From Actinomadura sp. DC4 (lineage in GTDB: Bacteria > Actinomycetota > Actinomycetes > Streptosporangiales > Streptosporangiaceae), in assembly GCF_030406325.1 (NCBI RefSeq), contig NZ_JAUEQY010000012.1, positions 220,981-284,980 of the forward strand: 64,000 nt of DNA, written 5' to 3'. Below the pieces are notes generated by a model. It did no database searches and was not told the origin of the DNA. It saw only the letters and a program-made list of their open reading frames with translations. Positions 1 to 7,102 of this stretch are shown here, piece by piece (the stretch's first letter is position 1; each line of letters starts with the position of its first letter). The position numbers were made by a program, and so were the translations under genes.

Positions 1-905
1 GCCGACCGGGTGGCCAGCCGTTCGAGCAGCAGCGGGCGCAGCTCCTCGCGGTTGTCGTTGCGGGCGCCGACGGTCGCGAACCGTTCGTCATCGGCCACGC
101 CGGGGATCTCCAGGGCGGCGCAGAGCCGCCGGAACTGCCCGTCGTTGCCCGCCACCACGATCAGCTCACCGTCGCCGGTGGCCAGCGGCTCGTACGGGAA
201 GAGGCTGAGGTGCGCGTTGCCCATCCGCCGGGGCACGACGTCGCCGGCGACGTAGGCCGACACCTGGTTGACCATGGTCGACAGCGCCGTGGACAGCAGG
301 TTCGTCTCGATGTGCTGGCCCTCGCCGGTGACATCGCGGTGGTGCAGGGCGGCGAGGACGCCGATCGCGGAGTGCAGGCCGGTCATGACGTCGAAGACCG
401 AGATGCCCGAGCGGTACGGCGGGCCGTCCGGGCCGCCGGTCAGGCTCATCAGCCCGGACATGCCCTGGACGAGCAGGTCGTAGCCGGGCAGCTTCGAGTC
501 GGAGCCGAAGCCGCTGATCGAGCAGTAGATGACGTGCGGGTTGCGGGCGGAGACCGCGTCGTGGTCGAGGCCGAACCTGCTGAGCCCGCCCGGCTTGAAG
601 TTGTGGATGAACACGTCGGCCCGCGCGGACAGGGCGTGCGCGACCTCGGCGTCGGAGGGGTCGGCCAGGTCGAGCACGATGGAGCGCTTGTTGCGGTTGA
701 CCGCGAGGTAGTAGGTGCCCACGCCGTCGCGCCGGGGCGGCACCCAGTGCCGCGTGTCGTCGCCGGCCGGGCCCTCGACCTTGATCACCTCGGCGCCCAG
801 ATCGGCGAGCAGCATCGTGCAGTACGGGCCGGCGAGCACGCGGGAGAAGTCGGCCACCACAATGCCCGACAGTGGCCCGGAGTTCGCTGAGTCTAGTGCT
901 GGCAT
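1..905 (-). CDS. Class III CoA-transferase (CaiB/BaiF family), partial
   Basis: N-terminal ~300 residues of a CaiB/BaiF CoA-transferase; the C-terminal part lies beyond the window edge. From the ATG at 905 the frame reads VVADFSRVLAGPYCTM, then DLGAEVIKVEGP, NRNKRSIVLDL and SGFGSDSKLPGYDLLVQ, which are hallmark stretches of the family. These enzymes transfer CoA between carboxylic acids in the cytoplasm, often to activate a degradation substrate. It is transcribed away from the IclR gene, and a TACGGAC-GACT-GTCCGTA palindrome lies 17 bp upstream of the start, matching one in front of the dioxygenase genes. The substrate cannot be read from the sequence; its role in the neighbouring ring-cleavage pathway is inferred. 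Confidence 0.9.
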   Translation of the reverse strand, partial: MPALDSANSGPLSGIVVADFSRVLAGPYCTMLLADLGAEVIKVEGPAGDDTRHWVPPRRDGVGTYYLAVNRNKRSIVLDLADPSDAEVAHALSARADVFIHNFKPGGLSRFGLDHDAVSARNPHVIYCSISGFGSDSKLPGYDLLVQGMSGLMSLTGGPDGPPYRSGISVFDVMTGLHSAIGVLAALHHRDVTGEGQHIETNLLSTALSTMVNQVSAYVAGDVVPRRMGNAHLSLFPYEPLATGDGELIVVAGNDGQFRRLCAALEIPGVADDERFATVGARNDNREELRPLLLERLATRS

Positions 906-921
906 GACCTTCCAACCGCTA

Positions 922-939
922 TACGGACGACTGTCCGTA
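922..939. promoter_or_regulatory. Candidate IclR operator upstream of CoA-transferase
   Basis: Perfect inverted repeat TACGGAC-GACT-GTCCGTA, 17 bp before the CoA-transferase start. The core CGGAC-N4-GTCCG recurs at 1914-1929 in front of ligB, so both are inferred to bind the IclR regulator encoded between them. Confidence 0.6.
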
Positions 940-965
940 ACTGTCGCCGCGCCGGGCGCCTTCTG

Positions 966-1796
966 TCAAACCTCGCCCGCCGAGGCGCCCCGGTCCACGG
1001 CGACCTCGGCGTGCGGGCGCGACTGCCACAGCGCCCACTCCGCCGAGACCTCCCCGGCGGTGCGCAGAAGCCGCGGCAGGTGCTCGCCGAGGAGGACGTC
1101 GACGCTGGTCTCGGCCGCGTGCACGGTGACGTTCATCGCCGCGCGGACCGCGCCGGACCCGTCGCGTACGGGGGCCGCGACCGAGCGGATGCCCGGCGCC
1201 AGCTCCTCGTCCGCGAGGGCCCACCCCCGCGCCCGTACGGCGAGCAGCTCCTCCTCGACCCGCGCGTGGTCGCGGGGCAGGAACGGCGGCAGTCCCGAGC
1301 GGCTCGGCTCGGCGAGCACGCGGCGCAGCGACTCGGGGTCGAGCGCGCCCAGCAGGACCTTGCCCTGTGAGGTGGGCAGCGCCGGGAACCGCGTGCCGAT
1401 CTCCACCCGCAGCGTGATGATCTTCGGCACCGAGACGCGGGCCACGTAGACGATGTCGGAGCCGTCGAGCTGCGACATCGAGGAGGACTCGCCGGTCCGC
1501 GCGACCAGGTCCTCCAGGTGCGGCCGGGCGATGTCCCACAGCCCGAGCGCGCCGACGTAGGACATGCCCAGGCGGAGCACCTGGGGCGTGAGCGCGAACA
1601 GGCCGTCGTCGGCGCGTATGTAGCCCAGCTCCTGCAGGGTGAGCAGGAGCCGGCGCGCGGTCGGGCGGGCCAGGCCCGCCGCCGCGGCGACCTCGGTCAG
1701 CGTCATCCTGCGGCGCCTCTCGTCGAAGCAGGACAGGACGTCCAGCCCGCGCGCGAGTGCCTCCACGAAGTCGGGACCGGTACCCCGCCCAGCCAT
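966..1796 (-). CDS. IclR-family transcriptional regulator (PcaR/PobR-like)
   Basis: 276-residue regulator with an N-terminal winged helix (about residues 10-75; MTLTEVAAAAGLARPTARRL is the recognition region) and a C-terminal IclR effector domain (about 90-265; YVARVSVPKI, GTRFPALPTSQGKVLL). The sequence most resembles the PcaR/PobR/PcaU branch that senses aromatic acids. The start at 1796 is chosen because AGGAGGTG sits 4 nt upstream (1801-1808); the frame stays open further upstream but without a ribosome site. It lies between the CoA-transferase and the divergent ligBA operon, whose promoters share a palindrome, so it is probably their local regulator. Effector identity is unknown. Confidence 0.92.
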   Translation of the reverse strand: MAGRGTGPDFVEALARGLDVLSCFDERRRRMTLTEVAAAAGLARPTARRLLLTLQELGYIRADDGLFALTPQVLRLGMSYVGALGLWDIARPHLEDLVARTGESSSMSQLDGSDIVYVARVSVPKIITLRVEIGTRFPALPTSQGKVLLGALDPESLRRVLAEPSRSGLPPFLPRDHARVEEELLAVRARGWALADEELAPGIRSVAAPVRDGSGAVRAAMNVTVHAAETSVDVLLGEHLPRLLRTAGEVSAEWALWQSRPHAEVAVDRGASAGEV

Positions 1797-1913
1797 CGCA
1801 CACCTCCTGTGGAGCGGCCGGCGGCTGACCGCCCGCGCCGCCGTTGAGAACATCGGCCCGAGCCCTTGACAGAGGCCCAATATAGACGACATCTTTCCGA
1901 TAAGCGCCGCCTA

Positions 1914-1929
1914 GCGGACAGATGTCCGC
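1914..1929. promoter_or_regulatory. Candidate IclR operator upstream of ligB
   Basis: Inverted repeat GCGGAC-AGAT-GTCCGC, 27 bp before the ligB start. It has the same CGGAC-N4-GTCCG core as the site at 922-939. A TTGACA hexamer lies at 1866-1871, but no convincing -10 box is paired with it. Confidence 0.6.
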
Positions 1930-1956
1930 ACTGGGCGAGAAGAAGGGATCGTCACG

Positions 1957-2817
1957 ATGGCGAAGCTCGTCGCGATTCTGGCTACGACGCATCATCCGTT
2001 CTACTACCGCACGAGCAAGCTGCCCGCCGAAGAGGCGCCGCCGTTCGCCGCGGAGTGGATACGCAAGGTCGCGGCCTACCGGGAGACGCTGACGCGGGCC
2101 CGGCCGGACGTCCTGGTCATGGTCGGGTCGGACCACTTCCACCAGCTCTGGCTGGACAACATGCCGCAGTTCCTGGTGGGCAAGGCGCCGTTCTACGACG
2201 CGAACTACTACAACGAGGAGCGAGAGTTCGGCCTGCCGAAACTGCTGCTCAAGGGGCACGAGGAGCTGTCGGCGTACATCCTGCGCGAGGGCATCGACGC
2301 CGGCTTCGACCTGGCGTTCAGCAACGAGCTGCGGGTGGACCACTCCATCACGTGCCCGATCTTCACCGTACGGCCGGACAACGACCTGCCGATCGTGCCG
2401 ATCTACACCAACATCTTCGCGCCGCCGCTGCCGCGCCCGGAGCGGTTCGTCCAGCTCGGCCGTACGATCCGGGACCTGGTCGAGTCGTGGCCCAGCGACC
2501 TGCGCGTCGCGGTGATCGGCACCGGGCACCTGTCGCTGGAGCTCGGCGGCCCCCGGCAGTTCGGGCCGCACGGTCCCGACCCGGAGTTCGACGCGAAGGC
2601 GGTCGAGTGGATCGCCTCGGGCGACATCGAGGGCTGCCTCTCGGAGGTGACGCTCGACAGCCTGCACGCGCCCGGCAACGCCACGCACGGCTTCATGGAC
2701 TTCATGCTGATGATGGGCCTGGCCGGCGGGCAGAAGGCCGACTACGCCGACAACCTGGACCTGTTCCACACCATGGAGGCGTACTTCACCTGGTACCCGA
2801 ACGGGGTGGACGCGTGA
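1957..2817 (+). CDS. ligB: Class III extradiol ring-cleavage dioxygenase, catalytic (LigB-like) subunit
   Basis: 286-residue LigB-fold protein of the protocatechuate 4,5-dioxygenase/gallate dioxygenase superfamily, which opens catecholic rings next to the hydroxyl pair using Fe(II) and O2. Expected ligand and catalytic histidines are visible: H12/H13 near the N-terminus (ATTHHPFYYR), the SDHFHQ segment around residues 58-63, and GTGHLSLEL near residue 190. An A/G-rich GAAGAAGGGA ribosome site precedes the ATG. The stop overlaps the GTG of the next gene, so the two subunits are translationally coupled. The phenolic substrate is not determinable; protocatechuate, gallate or a hydroxylated N-heterocycle are options. 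ligB is used as the family name only. Confidence 0.9.
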   Translation: MAKLVAILATTHHPFYYRTSKLPAEEAPPFAAEWIRKVAAYRETLTRARPDVLVMVGSDHFHQLWLDNMPQFLVGKAPFYDANYYNEEREFGLPKLLLKGHEELSAYILREGIDAGFDLAFSNELRVDHSITCPIFTVRPDNDLPIVPIYTNIFAPPLPRPERFVQLGRTIRDLVESWPSDLRVAVIGTGHLSLELGGPRQFGPHGPDPEFDAKAVEWIASGDIEGCLSEVTLDSLHAPGNATHGFMDFMLMMGLAGGQKADYADNLDLFHTMEAYFTWYPNGVDA

Positions 2818-3176
2818 GCAAGTATCTGATCAACAAGTTTCTCTACACGATCGACCGCGATCCCGCCCTCGTCGAGCGCTACCGGGAGGACCCGGCCGGC
2901 ACCGTCGCCTGGTGGGAGGCCGAAAAGGCAGGGGAGATCCTCAACCTGCCGAGCGGCGAGCACACCACCTGGCTGTCCTTCACCGATGAGGAGCGGGAGG
3001 CGCTCCGCACGCACGACCACGTCGCGCTGTTCGCGATGGGCGCGCACTGCTTCCTCACCCTGACCCTCTGGATCGCGATGTTCGAACGTGACTTCACCGA
3101 ACCCCTCGGCATGCAACTCGACTACGCCGCCAAGCTCGCGCATATGAGCCTGCCCTACCCGGACATCACGACGTGA
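2814..3176 (+). CDS. ligA: Extradiol dioxygenase small (LigA-like) subunit
   Basis: 120-residue alpha subunit of the LigAB type, starting at a GTG that overlaps the ligB stop (GTGA). The sequence opens MSKYLINKFLYTIDRD and carries the mostly helical LigA fold, ending in DYAAKLAHMSLPYPD. In known LigAB enzymes the small subunit caps the active site of the catalytic subunit. Separate small and large genes, rather than a fused gallate-dioxygenase form, are normal for protocatechuate 4,5-dioxygenases. Its stop in turn overlaps the GTG of the amidohydrolase, making three coupled genes. Confidence 0.85.
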   Translation: MSKYLINKFLYTIDRDPALVERYREDPAGTVAWWEAEKAGEILNLPSGEHTTWLSFTDEEREALRTHDHVALFAMGAHCFLTLTLWIAMFERDFTEPLGMQLDYAAKLAHMSLPYPDITT

Positions 3177-4639
3177 ACGGCGACCAGATCGCCGAGGTCG
3201 ACGGCGGCCGGCCCGTCGTGTTCCGCGGCGCCACCTTGGTCACCATGGACGACGCCGGCGTCATCGACGGCGGCGACGTGCTCGTCATCGGCGACACCAT
3301 CGCCGAGGTCGGACGCGGCCTGGCCGTACCGGACGACGCCGTGGAGGTCGACGCGTCCGGCGGCATCCTGATGCCCGGCATGGTCGACACCCACCGGCAC
3401 ATGTGGCAGACGGCGCTGCGCGGGTACGGCGCGGACTGGACGCTCACCCAGTACTTCGTCTTCTACTACCTGAACTGGGGAAAGATCTTCCGCCCGGAGG
3501 ACGTCCACGCCGGCAACGTGCTGTCCGCCATCGAGGCGGTCGACGCCGGTGTCACCACGACGCTCGACTGGTCGCACGGCCTGCGCACCGTCGAGCACGG
3601 CGACGCCGCCCTCGACGCGCTGCGCTCGTCGCCCGGCCGCTTCGTCCTCGCGTACGGCAACATCTTCGCCGGCCCGTGGGAGTGGACGGCCACCCCGGAG
3701 TTCCGCGCCTTCGTCGAGCGCTTCGGCGCGTCCGACGACATGCTCGGCCTGCAGCTCGCCTTCGACGTCACCGGCGACCCGGAGTTCCCGGAGCGCGCGG
3801 CCTTCGAGGCCGCACGTGACCTCGGCCTGCGGGTCACCACCCACGCCGGCGTGTGGGGCGCGACGAACGATCAGAGCATCGCGCTGATGTGGGACAACGG
3901 CTTCATGACGCCGGACGTCACCTACGTCCACGCGGCCACCCTGAGCGAGGACTCCTACCAGCGCATCGCGGCCAGCGGCGGCACGGCGTCGGTCTCGACC
4001 GAGAGCGAGCAGAGTGCCGGCCAGGGCTACCCGCCCACCTGGGAACTTCGCCGGCACGGCATCCCGGTGTCCCTGTCGATGGACACCAGCGTGTGGTGGA
4101 GCGCGGACCTGTTCTCGGCGATGCGCGCGACGTTGTCCGCCGACCGCTCCCGCGAGCATCTGGAGGCCCACGTCCGCGGCGAGACCGTCGTGCACAACCG
4201 GCTCCGCGCCGAGGACGTGGTCCGCTGGGCCACGATCGGCGGTGCCACGGCGCTGGGTCTGGACGCGGTGACCGGCAGCCTGACGCCGGGGAAGAAGGCC
4301 GACCTCGTCCTCATCAAGAACGAGGAGTCCCCGGCGATGTACCCGCTGCTGCATCCGTACGGCAGCGTGGTCTACCAGGCGGGCCGGGCCGACGTGCACA
4401 CGGTGCTGGTCAACGGCCGCGTGGCCAAACACGACCACCGCCTGACCGGCGTCGACCTGGCGGCGGCGAAGGCGGCCGTGGGCCGCACGGTCGACTACGC
4501 CCGGACGACGATGGGCGAGGAGGCCTGGCGCGAGGGCATGACCCCGGAACTCCCCCCGGCCGAGCGCATCCCGAACCCCTACACCTACACGGACTACGAC
4601 GGCGGCGAGGACCGCCACCGCGCAGCCCGGGAGGACTGA
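3173..4639 (+). CDS. Amidohydrolase (AtzA/TrzN-type metal-dependent hydrolase)
   Basis: 488-residue cytosolic amidohydrolase of the chlorohydrolase/cytosine-deaminase type. All metal ligands are present: HxH at H74/H76 (VDTHRHMW), H224 (TTHAG), H253 (TYVHA) and D304 (SLSMDTS). The C-terminal strand segment GSLTPGKKADLVLI completes the composite beta-sandwich. Family members hydrolyse C-N or C-Cl bonds on N-heterocycles such as triazines and pyrimidines. The GTG start overlaps the ligA stop, so the enzyme works with the dioxygenase, suggesting a nitrogen-substituted aromatic or a ring-opened amide as substrate (inference). A paralog with a central deletion lies at 47991-49045. Confidence 0.9.
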   Translation: MNGDQIAEVDGGRPVVFRGATLVTMDDAGVIDGGDVLVIGDTIAEVGRGLAVPDDAVEVDASGGILMPGMVDTHRHMWQTALRGYGADWTLTQYFVFYYLNWGKIFRPEDVHAGNVLSAIEAVDAGVTTTLDWSHGLRTVEHGDAALDALRSSPGRFVLAYGNIFAGPWEWTATPEFRAFVERFGASDDMLGLQLAFDVTGDPEFPERAAFEAARDLGLRVTTHAGVWGATNDQSIALMWDNGFMTPDVTYVHAATLSEDSYQRIAASGGTASVSTESEQSAGQGYPPTWELRRHGIPVSLSMDTSVWWSADLFSAMRATLSADRSREHLEAHVRGETVVHNRLRAEDVVRWATIGGATALGLDAVTGSLTPGKKADLVLIKNEESPAMYPLLHPYGSVVYQAGRADVHTVLVNGRVAKHDHRLTGVDLAAAKAAVGRTVDYARTTMGEEAWREGMTPELPPAERIPNPYTYTDYDGGEDRHRAARED

Positions 4640-4652
4640 GCCCAGAGAGGCC

Positions 4653-4689
4653 CCGGACGTCCGCGCATACGACTAACGCGGACGTCCGG
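4653..4689 (+). terminator. Hairpin after the ligBA-amidohydrolase operon
   Basis: Perfect 13-bp stem: CCGGACGTCCGCG at 4653-4665 pairs with CGCGGACGTCCGG at 4677-4689 across an 11-nt loop, 13 bp after the amidohydrolase stop. There is no U tract, as is common in actinomycetes. Confidence 0.6.
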
Positions 4690-5250
4690 ACTGACCGCGG
4701 CCGAGCGCGAACTGTCATTGATCATCACTCCCGACGCGCCGCTTCCGGATGTAGGCGTGCTGATCGATCTCGAACGGGCCCTGCCACCCGGTACGAGGCC
4801 CGAGGTGAGTATTCCGACTCGTCGCGACAAGGTGAGCCGGCGCTTGCCGCGCCACAGGCCGGCGCCGGAGTGGCGCGGTCCGTCCGAGGACGAGGTGGGA
4901 CCACCGAGTGGACGCCGTCGCAGCCGATCACCCCGTCGGCGACGGCGACGTCCATGCTCTGCGGCCTCTTCGTCCGGCTGGACGGGCACAGCACCCCCGA
5001 AGTGCCCGTTTCCCGCCGGAAATCGTTGTTGGGGCATTGGCCCCCCCTCTTGGTCAATGCCCCATTCGTGACGCTATCGGCGATGCCCTGCCAGGGGCGT
5101 CCGTCGATCGATCGATCTTTGGTGGCCTCGGCGTACAACAAAGTAGTACGTGGTTCAACGGAATCGCTTGTCGGTCAAGGGCTGAGTCGGGATCATTGAC
5201 ACGACTCCCCACCGCCGCCCCGGCCAGGAATGGCTTTACCGAGAGTGATG
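4690..5250. other. Non-coding interval with a 10-bp inverted repeat upstream of the LuxR gene
   Basis: About 560 bp without a defensible gene. A short stretch near 4715-4860 has coding-like codon use (reading IITPDAPLPDVGVLIDLERA) but no ribosome site and no recognisable family, so it may be a gene remnant. TGGGGCATTG (5030-5039) and CAATGCCCCA (5055-5064) form a perfect inverted repeat with a 15-nt spacer, about 190 bp before the LuxR start, and could be an operator. Confidence 0.35.
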
Positions 5251-6207
5251 ATGTCCGAATTCGTATTTTCGGCTAAGACCGCGGCCGTCCTGCGGGATGC
5301 CGACCGGAAGATCAGAGCCCGTGTCGGGGGCAGCCACCACGCGCTGTACAGCTACTGGCGCGTGACGATGGCCAAGATCTGCCCGGTCGACTCCTTTTAT
5401 GTCGGCTTCTACAAGGAGAATCGCACGATCGTCTTCCCGTACAACTTCGACGGCCACGAATACGTCTATCCGGACATGCACACCTACGGTGAGAACACCC
5501 TCGCCACCTACATCCTCACCCAGAAACGCCCCTACCGGTACGCCGACGACCAGGGCGAGCTCCTCCACCGGGGCGTGTCGTACGGGGACGAGACCAGCAT
5601 CTCCGCCGACAGCGTCGCGGTGCCGATCCTGCAGGACGGCGAGGTCGTCGGGCTCGCGTCCATCCAGAGCTACGCGGCCGGCACCTACCAGGACGAGCAC
5701 GTACGGGCCTTCGAGTGGACCGCCAGGTCGATCGCGACCGTGCTGGCCCGTGAGTACGAGGACGACGCCAACCGCGAGGGCCTCGGAGGAAACCTGGACG
5801 GAAATCTGGAAACGCCCGCGACGATCGCCGAGATGATCGACACCATTTCGATGCGGCTGAGGTCGTTGAAGAAGGGCATCGACGCGGTCAGAGAGGTGAT
5901 GCCGGAGGAGGCCACCGCGGCCGAGGAACGCATGGCGCTGCTCGAGCACGAGTGTGAGGAGATCCAGACGGAGGTCATGGAAATGCTGACCCGACCGGCC
6001 GTGGACGGCAACGACCTGCTGCGCAAACTCACGCATCGCGAACGGGAGATCGCCCTGCTCATGGCAGAGGGAATGAGCAACACCGAGATCGCCGGTCAGC
6101 TGCACATCACCGAATTGACGGTGAAGACGCACGTCTCACGAATCCTCGCGAAATTCGGCGTCAAGCAGCGGTCCGCCGTGGCGGCGAAACTACGCCCGCT
6201 GCGCTGA
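5251..6207 (+). CDS. GAF-domain LuxR-family transcriptional regulator
   Basis: 318-residue regulator. Residues ~25-165 form a GAF sensor (DSFYVGFYKENRTIVFPYNF, DSVAVPILQDGEVVGLASIQ). Residues ~180-240 are Glu/Met-rich and helical, and ~250-315 are a LuxR-type HTH (LTHREREIALLMAEGMSNTE, TVKTHVSRIL). There is no receiver domain, so it is not a phosphorelay output; the GAF domain presumably binds a small ligand or redox signal. A start at 5251 is preferred over 5230 because GAGAG lies 5 nt upstream, whereas AGGA abuts 5230 with no spacing. It stands alone and converges with the methyltransferase gene. The target genes are not evident. Confidence 0.85.
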   Translation: MSEFVFSAKTAAVLRDADRKIRARVGGSHHALYSYWRVTMAKICPVDSFYVGFYKENRTIVFPYNFDGHEYVYPDMHTYGENTLATYILTQKRPYRYADDQGELLHRGVSYGDETSISADSVAVPILQDGEVVGLASIQSYAAGTYQDEHVRAFEWTARSIATVLAREYEDDANREGLGGNLDGNLETPATIAEMIDTISMRLRSLKKGIDAVREVMPEEATAAEERMALLEHECEEIQTEVMEMLTRPAVDGNDLLRKLTHREREIALLMAEGMSNTEIAGQLHITELTVKTHVSRILAKFGVKQRSAVAAKLRPLR

Positions 6208-6212
6208 GCGGG

Positions 6213-7028
6213 TCACGGCTTGCGGCCGACGCCGCCCGCCATCCAGATCCCGTCCCGTGCGCGCGTGCCGATCGGCCCGTCCGGACGCCAGTCGCGGATG
6301 TGCACCAGCCCCGGCTCGACGAGCTCGAAGCCGTCGAAGAAGGGGAGCACCTGGTCGCGCGTCCGCGCGGCGTGTTCGCCGGGGCGGTCGAGCATCGCCC
6401 GGTAGATGTCCTCGATCGGGTCGATGGTGTCGGGGCGGTCGTCGAAGACGACGTGGGACAGCCCGAGGTAACTGCCGCTCGGCAGGGCGTCCCGCAGGCA
6501 GGCGATGCTCTTGAAAGGGTCGTCGGAGTGCGGGATGAACTGCAGCGCCGCGAAGATCACGACGGCGATCGGGCGGTCGAAGTCGAGCCAGCCGTTCGCC
6601 TTGCACTCCTCGACGATGTGCTCGGGATGCAGGATGTCGCCGTCGAGCACGGCCGTCGCCGGGCTGTCGACGAGGATGGCCCGCGCGTGTGACAGCACGA
6701 CGGGGTCGCTGTCGACGTAGACGACGTGGGCGTCGGCGACCTGGGAGCGGGCGACCTCGTGGGTGTTGCGCTGGGTCGGCAGCCCGGCGGCGACGTCGAT
6801 GAACTGACGGACGCCCTGTTCGCCCAGGTAGCGCACCACGCGGCCAAGGAAGCCGCGGTTCTCCACGGCCATCTTCTTGACCTCGGGCGCGATGGCGAGC
6901 AGCGCCTCGGCGGCCTCACGGTCGGCGGCGAAGTTGTCCTTGCCGCCGAGGAGGTAGTCGTTCATGCGCGCGATGTTGGGCACGCTCAGGTCGACGGCGC
7001 TGGGACGCTCATCTGGATGGTCGGCCAT
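6213..7028 (-). CDS. SAM-dependent methyltransferase (DUF574 family)
   Basis: 271-residue protein of the actinomycete-expanded DUF574/S-adenosyl methyltransferase family, which has a Rossmann-fold SAM pocket. Diagnostic stretches are NIARMNDYLLGGKDNFAADR near the N-terminus, QFIDVAAGLPTQRNTHEVA (SAM-binding loop), VVYVDSDPVVLSHARA and the C-terminal DWRPDGP. The start at 7028 has AGGAAGGGG 5 nt upstream; the open frame extends beyond it without a ribosome site. Substrates for this family are mostly unknown. The gene is convergent with the GAF-LuxR regulator, with 5 bp between their stops, and is not obviously linked to it. Confidence 0.9.
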   Translation of the reverse strand: MADHPDERPSAVDLSVPNIARMNDYLLGGKDNFAADREAAEALLAIAPEVKKMAVENRGFLGRVVRYLGEQGVRQFIDVAAGLPTQRNTHEVARSQVADAHVVYVDSDPVVLSHARAILVDSPATAVLDGDILHPEHIVEECKANGWLDFDRPIAVVIFAALQFIPHSDDPFKSIACLRDALPSGSYLGLSHVVFDDRPDTIDPIEDIYRAMLDRPGEHAARTRDQVLPFFDGFELVEPGLVHIRDWRPDGPIGTRARDGIWMAGGVGRKP

Positions 7029-7102
7029 GCACACCCCTTCCTGACGCGTTCTGGTGATCTTAGCGACCGAACGGTGACACTCCGGCAAAAATCAACGTGA
7101 GA

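Noticed and set aside
1866..1886. TTGACA ... TATAGA as a ligB promoter
   Set aside because: Spacing of 9 nt is far too short for a sigma-70 promoter.
919..2769. 616-codon open frame on the minus strand across IclR, ligB and the intergenic gap
   Set aside because: It crosses two well-supported genes and their promoters, has Arg/Val/Asp-rich composition typical of antisense frames in high-GC DNA, and no family match.
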